Source of the DNA: AP-15 sp963846635
Lineage (GTDB): Bacteria > Pseudomonadota > Alphaproteobacteria > ATCC43930 > CGMCC-115725
Reading direction: 5' to 3'
Assembly (NCBI GenBank): GCA_963846635.1
Contig: CAWJXM010000041.1
Coordinates: 186,001-250,000, forward strand
DNA length: 64,000 nt
Numbering within the stretch: the stretch's first letter is position 1; each line of letters opens with the position of its first letter. Position numbers and translations under genes: made by a program. Below, one piece after another: positions 9,241-17,946 of the stretch. The notes under the pieces are model-generated. The model saw nothing but the letters and a program-made list of their open reading frames with translations. It was not told the origin of the DNA and searched no databases.

Positions 9241-10128
9241 TCAGGAATTGCCTGCCGATTGCGGAACGCCGCGTGCGATCAGCTGCATGATCCCGTCCTG
9301 CGCCGCCACCGCGATGGTAAAGGCAACGTCGCCCCAAGGGCCGTCGAGCAGGCCTTCGGGGACATCGTTTTCCTGCGCGACGGTCCCGATTTCGCTGCCA
9401 TCGCCATGACGGACGTGCCAGACGATTTTGACATGCTGTTTGCCAGCGATCGGTTTGTCGACCGTGACGGTGGCGTCAAGCACAAGATCGGTTTTATCCT
9501 GAGAATCGGATACGATCGCGAGGTCCTGTCGCTTGAGCAGGGTCGTGATCGCGCTTGCGAGCGCGGTTCCGCCGTCACCCGGCGCACCCTCGGCATGGCG
9601 GATCGACAAACGCAATTTGCCCTGCTCTGCCGCCTCGACGGGAGCCTTGTCTTGCAGCATCGCAGCAATCTGGTCGGCGCTCACCGCCGCGAGCCGGGCG
9701 ACTGCATCGTCCTTACCCTGTTGCCAGTCGTCAGCGGCAGCTTCGATCCGCTCGGCCCGGGCACCGAGCGATTTGCCGGAGGGGTCGCGCAAATCCCATA
9801 ACACGACGATCGCGGCTTTGTCGCCAAAACGAGGCATCGCCTGTAGGCGCCCGTCGAGCTGATAGCTGGCAATCCCCATCGCGCGGTCGCTGGCGGCGAT
9901 GTCGCGCTTTTGCAGCGCCTCGGCCATCGCCGGCCCCAGCTTTTCGGCGGTGGCGCGCGGTCCGCCAGCGAGCGGTGCAATCGCGACGGTGGCCGTATCG
10001 CGAAGGGCGAGCATCGGCGAGCCCGGTTTCGGGACGTCATTCGCAAAGGGATGCGGCAATGGCTGACACGCAGCTAACAGGATGCCAATGATGACTCCTG
10101 CCAGCCGGCACGCCGCACGGGCGCTCAT
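9241..10128 (-). CDS. Conserved lipoprotein of unknown function
   Basis: This encodes a 295-aa protein beginning MSARAACRLAGVIIGILLAA, with a lipobox (LLAAC) predicting lipid attachment at a cysteine near residue 21 and export to the periplasmic face of a membrane. The start at 10128 is chosen because it yields a complete signal; an open extension upstream to 10287 looks non-coding. No enzymatic motif is recognised. The second half has two alternating hydrophobic beta-like stretches (TDLVLDATVTVDKP, QHVKIVWHVRHGDG), suggesting a beta-rich periplasmic domain. It is the fourth or fifth gene of a tight minus-strand run lgt / methyltransferase / pgeF / small ORF / this gene, ending about 120 bases before prs. 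Confidence 0.75.
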   Translation of the reverse strand: MSARAACRLAGVIIGILLAACQPLPHPFANDVPKPGSPMLALRDTATVAIAPLAGGPRATAEKLGPAMAEALQKRDIAASDRAMGIASYQLDGRLQAMPRFGDKAAIVVLWDLRDPSGKSLGARAERIEAAADDWQQGKDDAVARLAAVSADQIAAMLQDKAPVEAAEQGKLRLSIRHAEGAPGDGGTALASAITTLLKRQDLAIVSDSQDKTDLVLDATVTVDKPIAGKQHVKIVWHVRHGDGSEIGTVAQENDVPEGLLDGPWGDVAFTIAVAAQDGIMQLIARGVPQSAGNS

Positions 10129-10199
10129 TGCATCATTAGAACGCAGGTGGCGAGCGCGCCCAACAAACAGAAGAGCAGGAATATGATCAGATACGGCAT
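10125..10199 (-). CDS. Possible 24-aa single-pass membrane peptide
   Basis: A very short frame encodes 24 residues (MPYLIIFLLFCLLGALATCV then LMMQ), almost entirely hydrophobic and enough for one membrane helix. Its TGA overlaps the ATG of the lipoprotein gene in the ATGA arrangement typical of translational coupling, and it lies just after pgeF on the same strand. No clear Shine-Dalgarno precedes it, so it may be a leader used for coupling or may not be translated at all. No family is recognised. Confidence 0.35.
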   Translation of the reverse strand: MPYLIIFLLFCLLGALATCVLMMQ

Positions 10200-10232
10200 C
10201 GCGGGTTAGGGGTTCGCGGCGCCGGTCATGCC

Positions 10233-11000
10233 TTAGGCGTCGATGACGATCGCCGAAAGGCCGAGACCAAAGTTCGGCTGACCGCAAAGTCGGGCGCGCC
10301 GATAGCTGAAAAAAAGATCAGGCTCGGCAACAGTGTCATGCGTCGCAGCTTCGACACATGGTACGCCGAAGCGTGCGAGGCGATGCGCGAGATAACCGCG
10401 CAGGTCGAACATGAAACTGCCCGGGCGGGGTGCGATGGTGAAATATCGTTCGGCCGCCGGGTCGTTTGCGACCATCGGCTGCGGAAACTCTGGACCGACC
10501 TCATAGGAAGCAGGCCCGATGCACGGGCCGATGCCGACACGGATCCGATGAGGAACGGCGCCGAGCCGTTCCATCGCTGCCACCGCCGCCTCGGCCACAC
10601 CGCCAACGGCACCGCGCCAGCCGGCATGTGCAGCTCCGATCACGCGCGCCACGGGGTCGCACGCCAGCAATGGCGCGCAATCCGCCGACAGCACCCCGAG
10701 AACTATTCCAGGTCGGTTCGTCGCCATCGCATCCGCTGCGGGTGCGGCCGCGCGCCCCCAAGGCTCTTCGACAATCGTCGCGGCGGCGCTGTGGATCTGG
10801 CGGCAAGTCACCAGGCGATCCGGCGGGATGTGCATCATCGCCATCGCGATCCCGCGATTCCGCTCGACCCGTTCGGCTCGATCACCGGAACCCCAACCGC
10901 AATTAAGCGAGGCATATGGTCCGTCGCTTACGCCGCCTTGCCGGGTGAAAAAGGCGTGCCGTATGGCGCCGCAGTCGTCGAGCCCGGCGAGGCGGATCAT
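10233..11000 (-). CDS. pgeF: Peptidoglycan editing factor / multicopper polyphenol oxidase-like (YfiH)
   Basis: This 255-aa protein belongs to the DUF152/YfiH family, reported to act on purine nucleosides and, as PgeF, to prevent misincorporation of amino acids into peptidoglycan. The three expected metal ligands are visible: His in TCRQIHSA, Cys in LSADCAPLL and His in AAHAGWRG. GIGPCIGPASYEVG and the terminal FFSYRR...CGQPNFGL segments are also typical. Its ATG overlaps the stop of the upstream methyltransferase by four bases, so the pair is probably translationally coupled. Length is normal. Confidence 0.93.
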   Translation of the reverse strand: MIRLAGLDDCGAIRHAFFTRQGGVSDGPYASLNCGWGSGDRAERVERNRGIAMAMMHIPPDRLVTCRQIHSAAATIVEEPWGRAAAPAADAMATNRPGIVLGVLSADCAPLLACDPVARVIGAAHAGWRGAVGGVAEAAVAAMERLGAVPHRIRVGIGPCIGPASYEVGPEFPQPMVANDPAAERYFTIAPRPGSFMFDLRGYLAHRLARFGVPCVEAATHDTVAEPDLFFSYRRARLCGQPNFGLGLSAIVIDA

Positions 11001-12103
11001 TGCCTCAGCTCGGCAGGATCAAAACCCGAAGGCACCGGCAATCCTGGTGAGGTCAGCGCCATGACCTTGAACAAGGTGCCCATTTGGGCCGGATCGAGCA
11101 AGCGCAAGAGGCCGCTCTCGAGCCGCTCGCGTTCGGCTGGCGAGGCGCGCGCGGACAGAGCTGCGAGCCGTGCGGCCGCGCCAAGCGCCTGCAGAAATCT
11201 GCCTTGCGGGACCGGTCCGTAAGCAGCGGCCCCGCTTGCGCGCGCCGAGGCTGCGAAAGCTTCGAAATCGACCTCGGCGCTCAGATCGGCGCATCCCGGC
11301 GCTTGCAGCGGCGCGGCCGGGCGGTGGTCTGAGACCGCACGCAGACTGGCCCCGGGGGCACTCGCGGCACGACCATAATCGATGAACAACGCCGCCCCCA
11401 GCCAACGGCCGAGGCGTGAGCCGAGGGTTGCGGCGAGCGCCAGAGCCTGCGGACAAACCTCGAAAATGGTGCCGGGCAGGGAGGTCTCCCGCAATTCAGC
11501 TGGAACGAGTAAGGATAGCAATGGGTGTTCAGGTCCATCGACAAAGGCAAGCTGCTCCTCGGGGTCGAGCGCAACCATCCGTTCGGCCCAGAAGCGCTGC
11601 CCGCGAACCAATTGCCGGATCGGCAGCGCATCGAGAAATTCGTTAGCGACGATGAGTAGCGGTCCCTCTGGCAGATCCTCCGCTCGGGCCAACCAGACGA
11701 CATCAGTATCGCTTAGCCGTCTCTGTTGCGCGGTGCGCAGAATCGGGCTGACCTCGATCAGATGCAGGCGAATAGCCCGACGAAACGCCGGCAAGGCTTT
11801 GGCGGCGCGCAGCAAATCCGCGGCGAGGGTGCCGCTGCCGGGCCCGAGCTCGGCGACGATCATCGGGTCGGGACGGCCGATCTGTTCCCAAATCAACGCG
11901 CACCACACTCCGATAAGCTCGCCAAAAATCTGGCTAATCTCGGGCGCGGTGATGAAATCGCCTCCTGCGCCGATCGGCTGTCGCGTCGCGTAATAGCCGA
12001 GTTCGGGATCGTAGAGCGCTATCGCCATAAAGGCGGCGACCGACAGCGGTCCTTCGGTTCGAATGAGCCGAATGATCTTGTCTTCCAGGCTGCGGCCGGT
12101 CAT
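10997..12103 (-). CDS. SAM-dependent methyltransferase, COG1565 / NDUFAF7 family
   Basis: This 368-aa protein is related to mitochondrial NDUFAF7, the arginine methyltransferase needed for complex I assembly. Recognisable parts are YDPELGYYATRQPIGAGGDF and ITAPEISQIFGELIGVW near the N-terminus, the SAM-binding glycine loop VAELGPGSGTLAADLLRA, VANEFLDALPIRQLV, and FIDYGRA. The start MTGRSLEDKI at 12103 is chosen because its ATG overlaps the lgt stop (ATGA) and matches the family N-terminus; a longer frame to 12430 lies inside lgt. The bacterial role is inferred from the mitochondrial homologue and is not proven here. Confidence 0.9.
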   Translation of the reverse strand: MTGRSLEDKIIRLIRTEGPLSVAAFMAIALYDPELGYYATRQPIGAGGDFITAPEISQIFGELIGVWCALIWEQIGRPDPMIVAELGPGSGTLAADLLRAAKALPAFRRAIRLHLIEVSPILRTAQQRRLSDTDVVWLARAEDLPEGPLLIVANEFLDALPIRQLVRGQRFWAERMVALDPEEQLAFVDGPEHPLLSLLVPAELRETSLPGTIFEVCPQALALAATLGSRLGRWLGAALFIDYGRAASAPGASLRAVSDHRPAAPLQAPGCADLSAEVDFEAFAASARASGAAAYGPVPQGRFLQALGAAARLAALSARASPAERERLESGLLRLLDPAQMGTLFKVMALTSPGLPVPSGFDPAELRQ

Positions 12104-12912
12104 AGCGCGGACGAGCGGCGGGTCCGCCGCGACCACAGGATGATTGCGATCCCTGCCACCAAGACCGGGATCGAGAGCAGCTGACCCATCGTCGTTCCAA
12201 AAATCAGATAGCCGAGCTGCGGGTCGGGTTGTCGGAAAAGTTCGCCGGACATTCGGGCAACGGCGTAGCCCGCCAAAAACAAGCCGGTTTCCATGCCCGG
12301 CGAACGCCGCACCCCGCGCCGCTCGGCGACAAAGAGCAACAGAAACAGCAGGATTCCTTCGCAAAAGGCTTCGTAGAGCTGGCTCGGGTGGCGCGGCACC
12401 GGGCCGCCATTCGGAAAGATCATCGCCCACGGGACGGTGGTCGGGCGGCCGTACAGCTCTCCATTGATAAAGTTCGCGATGCGGCCAAAGAATAGCCCGA
12501 TCGGAACGGCCTCGATGATGATGTCAGAGAACACGAAGAGCCGGATGCCACGCGCTCGCGTGAACAAAATCAGGGCGATTGTCACGCCGATCGCACCGCC
12601 ATGGAACGACATCCCGCCATGCCATACATAAAACGCTTGTAGCGGATGCGCGAGGTAGTAACCCGGATTGTAGAACAGCACGTAGCCAATACGCCCGCCG
12701 AGTACGACCCCGAGTGTCGCCCAAACCAGAAAATCGTCGATGTCTTGACGTCGGACGAGATAAGGCGGACGTCCGGCCAGGGCGAGGCAATAACGCCAAC
12801 CGATGACCAGCCCGGCGATATAGGCGAGCGCGTACCAGCGAATCGCAAACGGTCCGAGTGAAACGGCGACGGGGTTAATGTCGGGGAACGGAATTACAAA
12901 AAATGGCGGCAT
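12100..12912 (-). CDS. lgt: Prolipoprotein diacylglyceryl transferase
   Basis: Lgt is an inner-membrane enzyme that transfers diacylglycerol from phosphatidylglycerol to the lipobox cysteine of prolipoproteins. The 270-aa product has about seven hydrophobic segments. It carries WHGGMSFHGGAIG and the Lgt signature GRIANFINGELYGRPTTVPW, with HPSQLYEA further on. Length is normal. It is the first gene of a coupled minus-strand run: its stop overlaps the next ATG by four bases. The lipoprotein gene three positions downstream and the two YXWGXW lipoproteins near 48 kb would be among its substrates. Confidence 0.97.
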   Translation of the reverse strand: MPPFFVIPFPDINPVAVSLGPFAIRWYALAYIAGLVIGWRYCLALAGRPPYLVRRQDIDDFLVWATLGVVLGGRIGYVLFYNPGYYLAHPLQAFYVWHGGMSFHGGAIGVTIALILFTRARGIRLFVFSDIIIEAVPIGLFFGRIANFINGELYGRPTTVPWAMIFPNGGPVPRHPSQLYEAFCEGILLFLLLFVAERRGVRRSPGMETGLFLAGYAVARMSGELFRQPDPQLGYLIFGTTMGQLLSIPVLVAGIAIILWSRRTRRSSAL

Positions 12913-13016
12913 CGCCAGCTGTCACAAGGAGTTTTGCGCGAAGGTGGAAAATCATCCTATCGCCAACCGCGCCGGCAGCGCAGATTTGACCTAGGCCCTG
13001 ATCCGGCAAAGGGTCA

Positions 13017-13874
13017 TCAGCCTTCTCGGAGGAGCAGCATCGCCCCGCTCGCCTCGTGCGCCGGAACGGCGAGGCTGCCATCGGGCATCTCGGTGAAATC
13101 GATGTCATGTCCGCGCAAATAGGTGAGGGTATCTTCGCGTCGTTCGATGCCGAGTTCGAGGGCCACGATGCCCGGCAGTCGAAAACCGCGATCGAGCGTG
13201 AAGCCGGGATGCATGGTCTCGAAATCGTCGGGCGTGCTGAAGAACAGGCAATGCCTCCCGACATGGACCGCGGCGAGCGCGTCGGTTGTCGTCACCTGGC
13301 CAATCCCGAATAGCCGGTCGTAGGCGGGGAGCAGCGGCGCCGTATTTTCGACCAACACGTATACGGCATTGAGGCGGGTGGCGCCATTCGCATGCTCAAG
13401 CCATTCCGGTCGTCGCATCAGTTCCGGGGTCAAGTGGCTGCACAAGAAGGAGTCGAGGCCGGGCGTCTCTTCTGCGGGTAATGCAACCAGGCTGAAACGC
13501 GGCTGCGCACTTCCCTCGGGTAATTCGATGGCGCGGGCAAGCGGGCGTGGCGCCGACGGGTGCAGTCCCCGCTCGGAGAGGGCGGCGTAAGCCTCCGCGG
13601 AGTCGCCGAACGGGGCGAACGCCACTCCCATCAATCCTTCTCGCCATTTCAGGAAATCGCCGAGACGGTGGGCCGCCGCCGCGGCAGCATCGGCAATTCC
13701 CAATAGCTCGATGTAATCTGCTGCGAACATCACGCAGTAATTACCGGTTGGCTGATCGATATGGCGGCCGCGCGGCGACACCGTAAAGCCGAGCCGACGC
13801 CATGTTTCGCGGGCTTCTTCGAGATTGCGGACACCGACGATGACGTGGTCGATGCCGGCTATCGGCTCCATCAC
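13017..13874 (-). CDS. VOC family protein, glyoxalase-like domain
   Basis: This 285-aa protein has the vicinal oxygen chelate fold pattern. The N-terminal module starts MEPIAGIDHVIVGVRNLEEA with the typical IDHV opening and continues through FVSPRG-like and YIELLGI stretches; a second module spans about residues 165-280 (LNAVYVLVENTAPLLPAYDR). The arrangement resembles the Glyoxalase_3 type found in uncharacterised dioxygenase-like proteins. Substrate is unknown. It lies 14 bases downstream of mtnA on the same strand, so it may belong to the methionine-salvage transcript, though a role there is only inferred from position. Confidence 0.8.
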   Translation of the reverse strand: MMEPIAGIDHVIVGVRNLEEARETWRRLGFTVSPRGRHIDQPTGNYCVMFAADYIELLGIADAAAAAAHRLGDFLKWREGLMGVAFAPFGDSAEAYAALSERGLHPSAPRPLARAIELPEGSAQPRFSLVALPAEETPGLDSFLCSHLTPELMRRPEWLEHANGATRLNAVYVLVENTAPLLPAYDRLFGIGQVTTTDALAAVHVGRHCLFFSTPDDFETMHPGFTLDRGFRLPGIVALELGIERREDTLTYLRGHDIDFTEMPDGSLAVPAHEASGAMLLLREG

Positions 13875-13887
13875 GTCCTCCCTTTGA

Positions 13888-14991
13888 CTAGCGGCCGGTT
13901 AAGCGGCGTTCCGGAAACAGCTTTAGGAGCCCATCGCGCGAGGCCGGACAAATCCCGCGTTCGGTAATCAGCGCGGTAACGAGCCTGGCCGGCGTCACAT
14001 CAAAGGCATAGTTTTCTGCCGGGCTGTGCTGTGGCGTGATCCGGACGGCGATGCGCTCGCCGCTATCGGTCCAGCCCTCGATATGAGTGACCTCGCGGGG
14101 ATCGCGGCGTTCGATCGGGATTGCCGCCCCGTCCTCGATCTCCCAATCAATCGTCGATGACGGCAAGGCGACATAAAACGGGACATCATTGTCGCGCGCC
14201 GCGAGCGCCTTCAAATATGTGCCGATCTTGTTGGCGACGTCGCCGGCGGCTGTCGTGCGATCACTGCCGACGATGCACAGATCGACAAGCCCCTGCCGCA
14301 TCAAATGGCCGCCGGCATTATCGACGACCACCGTATGCGCCACCCCGTGCTGGCCCAATTCCCAAGCGGTCAGTCCGGCGCCTTGGTTGCGCGGCCGGGT
14401 CTCATCGACCCAGACATGGATCGGAATGCCGTCGTCATGGGCGCGGTAGATCGGGGCCAGCGCCGTACCCCAATCGACGGCGGCAAGCCAACCGGCGTTG
14501 CAATGGGTCAGCACCTCGACCGGTCTATCGCCAGCCTTGCGCTGCCAAGCTCCAACGATCAGAGACGCGCCGTGCTCGCCGATCGCACGGCTGCTTGCCA
14601 CATCGGCCTCGGCGATCTCGCCGGCAAACGCGAGTGCGGCTGTAAACCGGCCGGATGGCGGCAGAACGTGAAGTCTGCGCTCCATTTCGGCGAGCGCCCA
14701 GCGCAGATTGACTGCTGTCGGCCGGGTTGCGGCGAGCACCGCGACCGCGTGGTCGAGCCCGTGATCGGAACCATCCTCCGCCATTCCAAGCGCGACCCCG
14801 TAAGCCGCGGTGACACCGATCAGCGGCGCGCCGCGCACCTGCATCGTCCGGATTGCGGTTGCGGCATCGTCGAGCGTAACGAGGCCGACGATTGCCAGTT
14901 CGTGCGGTAGCCGCGTCTGATCGATGATCTCGATAGTGCCGCCATCGCCGACCGGCCAAATCGTTCGCATCGGGCGGCCTTCGACCTTCAC
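13888..14991 (-). CDS. mtnA: S-methyl-5-thioribose-1-phosphate isomerase
   Basis: MtnA converts methylthioribose 1-phosphate to methylthioribulose 1-phosphate in methionine salvage. The 367-aa product has the family motifs IRTMQVRGAPLIGVTAAYGV, LTHCNAGWLAAVDWGTAL with the catalytic cysteine, VWVDETRPRNQGA, and CIVGSDRTTAAGDVANKIGT with the catalytic aspartate. MKVEGRPMRTI is a plausible start; the second Met at residue 8 is an alternative. Its start overlaps the end of mtnP by four bases, and mtnP supplies its substrate, so the two form a functional operon. Confidence 0.96.
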   Translation of the reverse strand: MKVEGRPMRTIWPVGDGGTIEIIDQTRLPHELAIVGLVTLDDAATAIRTMQVRGAPLIGVTAAYGVALGMAEDGSDHGLDHAVAVLAATRPTAVNLRWALAEMERRLHVLPPSGRFTAALAFAGEIAEADVASSRAIGEHGASLIVGAWQRKAGDRPVEVLTHCNAGWLAAVDWGTALAPIYRAHDDGIPIHVWVDETRPRNQGAGLTAWELGQHGVAHTVVVDNAGGHLMRQGLVDLCIVGSDRTTAAGDVANKIGTYLKALAARDNDVPFYVALPSSTIDWEIEDGAAIPIERRDPREVTHIEGWTDSGERIAVRITPQHSPAENYAFDVTPARLVTALITERGICPASRDGLLKLFPERRLTGR

Positions 14992-15869
14992 GTGGCGCCT
15001 CGCAGCACCCGCCCGGCGACTGCATCGAGCCGGGCGAGCAGCGCTGGGTCGCGTTTTTCAGGAGCGGTGATCAGGGCATTCTCGAGCGCGTGTCGGCAGC
15101 CGTGCCGGCATTGGGCGGTGTCGGCGCCGAGCCGCGGCACGACCGCTTGGATCAGGCGCTTGGCCTTTTGCGCATTGGCCAACAGCACACCGAGAATCAT
15201 ATCGACCGTCACCGCATCGTGGTCCGGATGCCAGCAATCGTAATCGGTAATCATCGCCACTGTGGCGTAACAGATCTCGGCCTCGCGAGCGAGCTTTGCC
15301 TCGGGCATGTTGGTCATGCCGATCACGTCGCAGCCCCACGACCGATAAAGCCGGCTTTCGGCCAAGGTTGAGAACTGCGGGCCTTCCATAACGAGATAGG
15401 TGCCGCCGCGCTTCAGCACCACCTCGGCCTCGCCCGAGGCTTCCGAAAGAGCATCCCCGATGCGCGCGCATATCGGATGCGCCATCGACACATGCGCCAC
15501 GCAGCCGGCACCGAAAAAGCTTTTTGGACGCGCAAAGGTACGGTCGATGAACTGGTCGACGATAACAAAATCGCCGGGCGCAAGATCCTCCCTCAAGCTG
15601 CCGACCGCCGACAGCGAAACGATATCGGTGACCCCGCACCGCTTCAGCGCATCAATATTGGCGCGGAAATTGATGTCCGAGGGCGGCAATACGTGACCGC
15701 GTCCATGGCGCGGCACGAATACGAGTTGATAGCCGCAAAGCGTCCCAAAGCAAAATTCGTCCGAGGTCGCTCCGAACGGGCTTTCCACGCGCCGCCAAGC
15801 GACATCGGCGAGGCCGTCAATCTCATAGAGACCGCTGCCGCCGATGATACCGATGACGGGCGGGTTCAT
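14988..15869 (-). CDS. mtnP: S-methyl-5'-thioadenosine phosphorylase
   Basis: MtnP splits methylthioadenosine, a by-product of polyamine synthesis, into adenine and methylthioribose 1-phosphate. The 293-aa protein shows IGIIGGSGLYEIDGL, FVPRHGRGHVLPPSDINFRA, and TYLVMEGPQFSTLAESRLYR followed by VIGMTNMPEAKLAREAEICY, all characteristic of the class II nucleoside phosphorylase branch. Length is normal. mtnA follows with an overlap of four bases. It starts six bases after the cytochrome c1 gene ends, so readthrough from the bc1 operon is possible. Confidence 0.96.
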   Translation of the reverse strand: MNPPVIGIIGGSGLYEIDGLADVAWRRVESPFGATSDEFCFGTLCGYQLVFVPRHGRGHVLPPSDINFRANIDALKRCGVTDIVSLSAVGSLREDLAPGDFVIVDQFIDRTFARPKSFFGAGCVAHVSMAHPICARIGDALSEASGEAEVVLKRGGTYLVMEGPQFSTLAESRLYRSWGCDVIGMTNMPEAKLAREAEICYATVAMITDYDCWHPDHDAVTVDMILGVLLANAQKAKRLIQAVVPRLGADTAQCRHGCRHALENALITAPEKRDPALLARLDAVAGRVLRGAT

Positions 15870-15875
15870 GGCAGC

Positions 15876-16655
15876 TTAGTGCACTCCCGCCCAAATCTTG
15901 CGTTTGGCGGCGTAGAAAATCCCGACGCCGACGATCAGAAACAGGAATACCCGCGCCCCGATACGATGGCGGACATCGAGCGTGGGTTCGGAGGCCCAGG
16001 CAAGGAACGTCGCGACGTCGTGCGCCATCTGCGGCACTGTCGCCGGGCTCCCGTCGGCAAATTTCACAGCCCCCGGGCTCAGCGGCGGCGGCATCGCGAT
16101 CTGATGACCGGGGAAATACTCGTTGTAATACTTCCCCGGCGCCACTTGGAAACCGGCCGGTGCCGGCTTGAAGCCGTTCAAGATCGCATAGACGTAATCG
16201 GGTCCGCCCTCGCGCGCCTTGACGATCATCGACAGGTCTGGCGGCAACGCCCCACCATTCGCCGCCCGCGCCGCCTCGTCATTCGGAAACGGACCGGGAA
16301 TCGGGTCGGAGGAGCGGCAGGGCCGCTGATACATCTGGCCTTGGTCGTTCGGTCCGTCGGTGCACTGTTCGCTGGCGGCAATGGCCTTGACTTGGTCGGG
16401 GGTGTAGCCGAGCGCCTGCAGATCGCGGAAATACAGGTGTTTGACCGGATGGCAGGCGGAGCAGATCTGTTTGTAGACCTGAAAACCGCGCTGCATCGCC
16501 GCCTTGTCATAGGTGCCAAAGACCCCGTCGAACGACCATTGCTGGTGTGGCAATGGCGGGGTCTCCTGCGCCTCGCTTGGTATTGGCGCCAGCAGCAGCA
16601 AACCGGTCAGCGCCGCCGCTGCAACCAGAAGTCTCGAAGTGAAAATCGGCATCAT
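15876..16655 (-). CDS. petC: Cytochrome c1 of the bc1 complex
   Basis: This is the haem-c subunit of ubiquinol:cytochrome c oxidoreductase, 259 aa. A signal peptide (residues about 1-29, ending SEAQ) directs export. The haem-binding CSACH lies in YKQICSACHPVKHLYFRDLQ, and the axial Met is expected in the IAMPPPL segment. A single C-terminal membrane helix (RVFLFLIVGVGIFYA) anchors it, followed by the usual short positive tail. It is the third gene of petA-petB-petC, one base after petB ends, which fits the fixed operon order. Confidence 0.96.
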   Translation of the reverse strand: MMPIFTSRLLVAAAALTGLLLLAPIPSEAQETPPLPHQQWSFDGVFGTYDKAAMQRGFQVYKQICSACHPVKHLYFRDLQALGYTPDQVKAIAASEQCTDGPNDQGQMYQRPCRSSDPIPGPFPNDEAARAANGGALPPDLSMIVKAREGGPDYVYAILNGFKPAPAGFQVAPGKYYNEYFPGHQIAMPPPLSPGAVKFADGSPATVPQMAHDVATFLAWASEPTLDVRHRIGARVFLFLIVGVGIFYAAKRKIWAGVH

Positions 16656-16656
16656 G

Positions 16657-17937
16657 TCACGGCTTTTCCATCGACACGGCAGGAGCTGTCACCCTTGTTT
16701 CACTGCCCAACACCGCGGCGGCAATGCTGGTTGGTAACGGCCGCGGCCGCTCGATCTTGCCGATCACCGGCACCAACATCAGAAAGAAGAGGTAATAATA
16801 AGCGGTCGCGATTTGCCCGACGGTAACGACGATGCCCTGCGGCGGGTTGAACCCCACCCAGCCGAGCGCCAGCACGTCGATAACGAGCAGCCAGAACAGC
16901 CATTTGTAGATCGGCCGGAAGCGCGAGCTGCGAACCGGCGAAGTATCCAGCCACGGCACGATCAACAACAAAAACAGCGACCCGAAGGATGAGATGACGC
17001 CCAGCAGTTTGGCCGGAATGCCGAAGATCGAGAACGTGATTGAGCGTAAAATGGCGTAGTAGGGCAGCAGGTACCATTCCGGGACGATGTGGTTCGGCGT
17101 CTGCATCGGGTTCGCCGGAATGTAATTGTCCGGGTTGCCGAGAAAGTTCGGGGCATAAAAGATGAAGAACGCGTAGATCAGCAGGAATACGCACAGCCCG
17201 AACAGGTCCTTTACCGTGTAATAAGGATGGAACGGGATCGAATCCTGCGGCCCCTTAAGATCGATCCCCAACGGATTGTTCGAGCCGAAACGATGCAAGG
17301 CAATAAGGTGAAGCAGGACGACAAACAGAATGACAAAGGGCAGCAAATAATGCAGTGCGTAAAAGCGGTGCAGCGTAGGATCGCCGACGTTGAAGCCGCC
17401 CCATAAGAAGGTCACGATCCCTTGACCCACGACCGGTATCGCCGAAAACAGACTGGTGATGACAGTCGCCGCCCAATAGCTCATCTGCCCCCATGGCAGT
17501 ACATATCCCATGAAGGCGGTGGCGATCATCAGAACCAAAATGATCACGCCAAGGATCCATAACAGCTCGCGCGGAGCCTTGTACGAACCGTAATAAAGCC
17601 CGCGAAAGATGTGGATGTAGACGATTGCGAAAAACATCGACGCGCCGTTGGCATGCGCGTACCGAACCAGCCACCCGTAATTGACGTCGCGCATGATGCG
17701 CTCGACCGAGTCGAAGGCGAGCAACGCACTCGGCGTATATTGCATGGCGAGAAAGATGCCGGTCACGATCATGATCACCAGCATGATCCCGGCCAGGGAG
17801 CCGAAATTCCACCAATAGCTCAGATTGCGGGGAGTCGGGTATTCATAAAGCTCGTGCTCCATCGTTGCCATGAACGGCAACCGATAATCGATCCAGCGAA
17901 CTATCCGGGTTCCGATCCCAGGACGTGCGTCGGCCAT
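16657..17937 (-). CDS. petB: Cytochrome b of the bc1 complex
   Basis: This 426-aa integral membrane subunit carries two b haems and the Qo and Qi quinone sites. Around eight to nine hydrophobic helices are visible. Typical pieces include YWWNFGSLAGIMLVIMIVTG, VRYAHANGASMFFAIVYIHI, GYVLPWGQMSYWAATVITSL near the Qo site, and the PEWY-type sequence VPEWYLLPYYAILRSI. Length is normal for the bacterial full-length form. It lies between petA and petC with a 9-base and a 1-base gap. Confidence 0.97.
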   Translation of the reverse strand: MADARPGIGTRIVRWIDYRLPFMATMEHELYEYPTPRNLSYWWNFGSLAGIMLVIMIVTGIFLAMQYTPSALLAFDSVERIMRDVNYGWLVRYAHANGASMFFAIVYIHIFRGLYYGSYKAPRELLWILGVIILVLMIATAFMGYVLPWGQMSYWAATVITSLFSAIPVVGQGIVTFLWGGFNVGDPTLHRFYALHYLLPFVILFVVLLHLIALHRFGSNNPLGIDLKGPQDSIPFHPYYTVKDLFGLCVFLLIYAFFIFYAPNFLGNPDNYIPANPMQTPNHIVPEWYLLPYYAILRSITFSIFGIPAKLLGVISSFGSLFLLLIVPWLDTSPVRSSRFRPIYKWLFWLLVIDVLALGWVGFNPPQGIVVTVGQIATAYYYLFFLMLVPVIGKIERPRPLPTSIAAAVLGSETRVTAPAVSMEKP

Positions 17938-17946
17938 CGTGCTCTC

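Noticed and set aside
15477..16826. A 449-residue plus-strand frame over mtnP and petC
   Set aside because: It lies opposite two clear genes with full motifs and has shadow-like composition.
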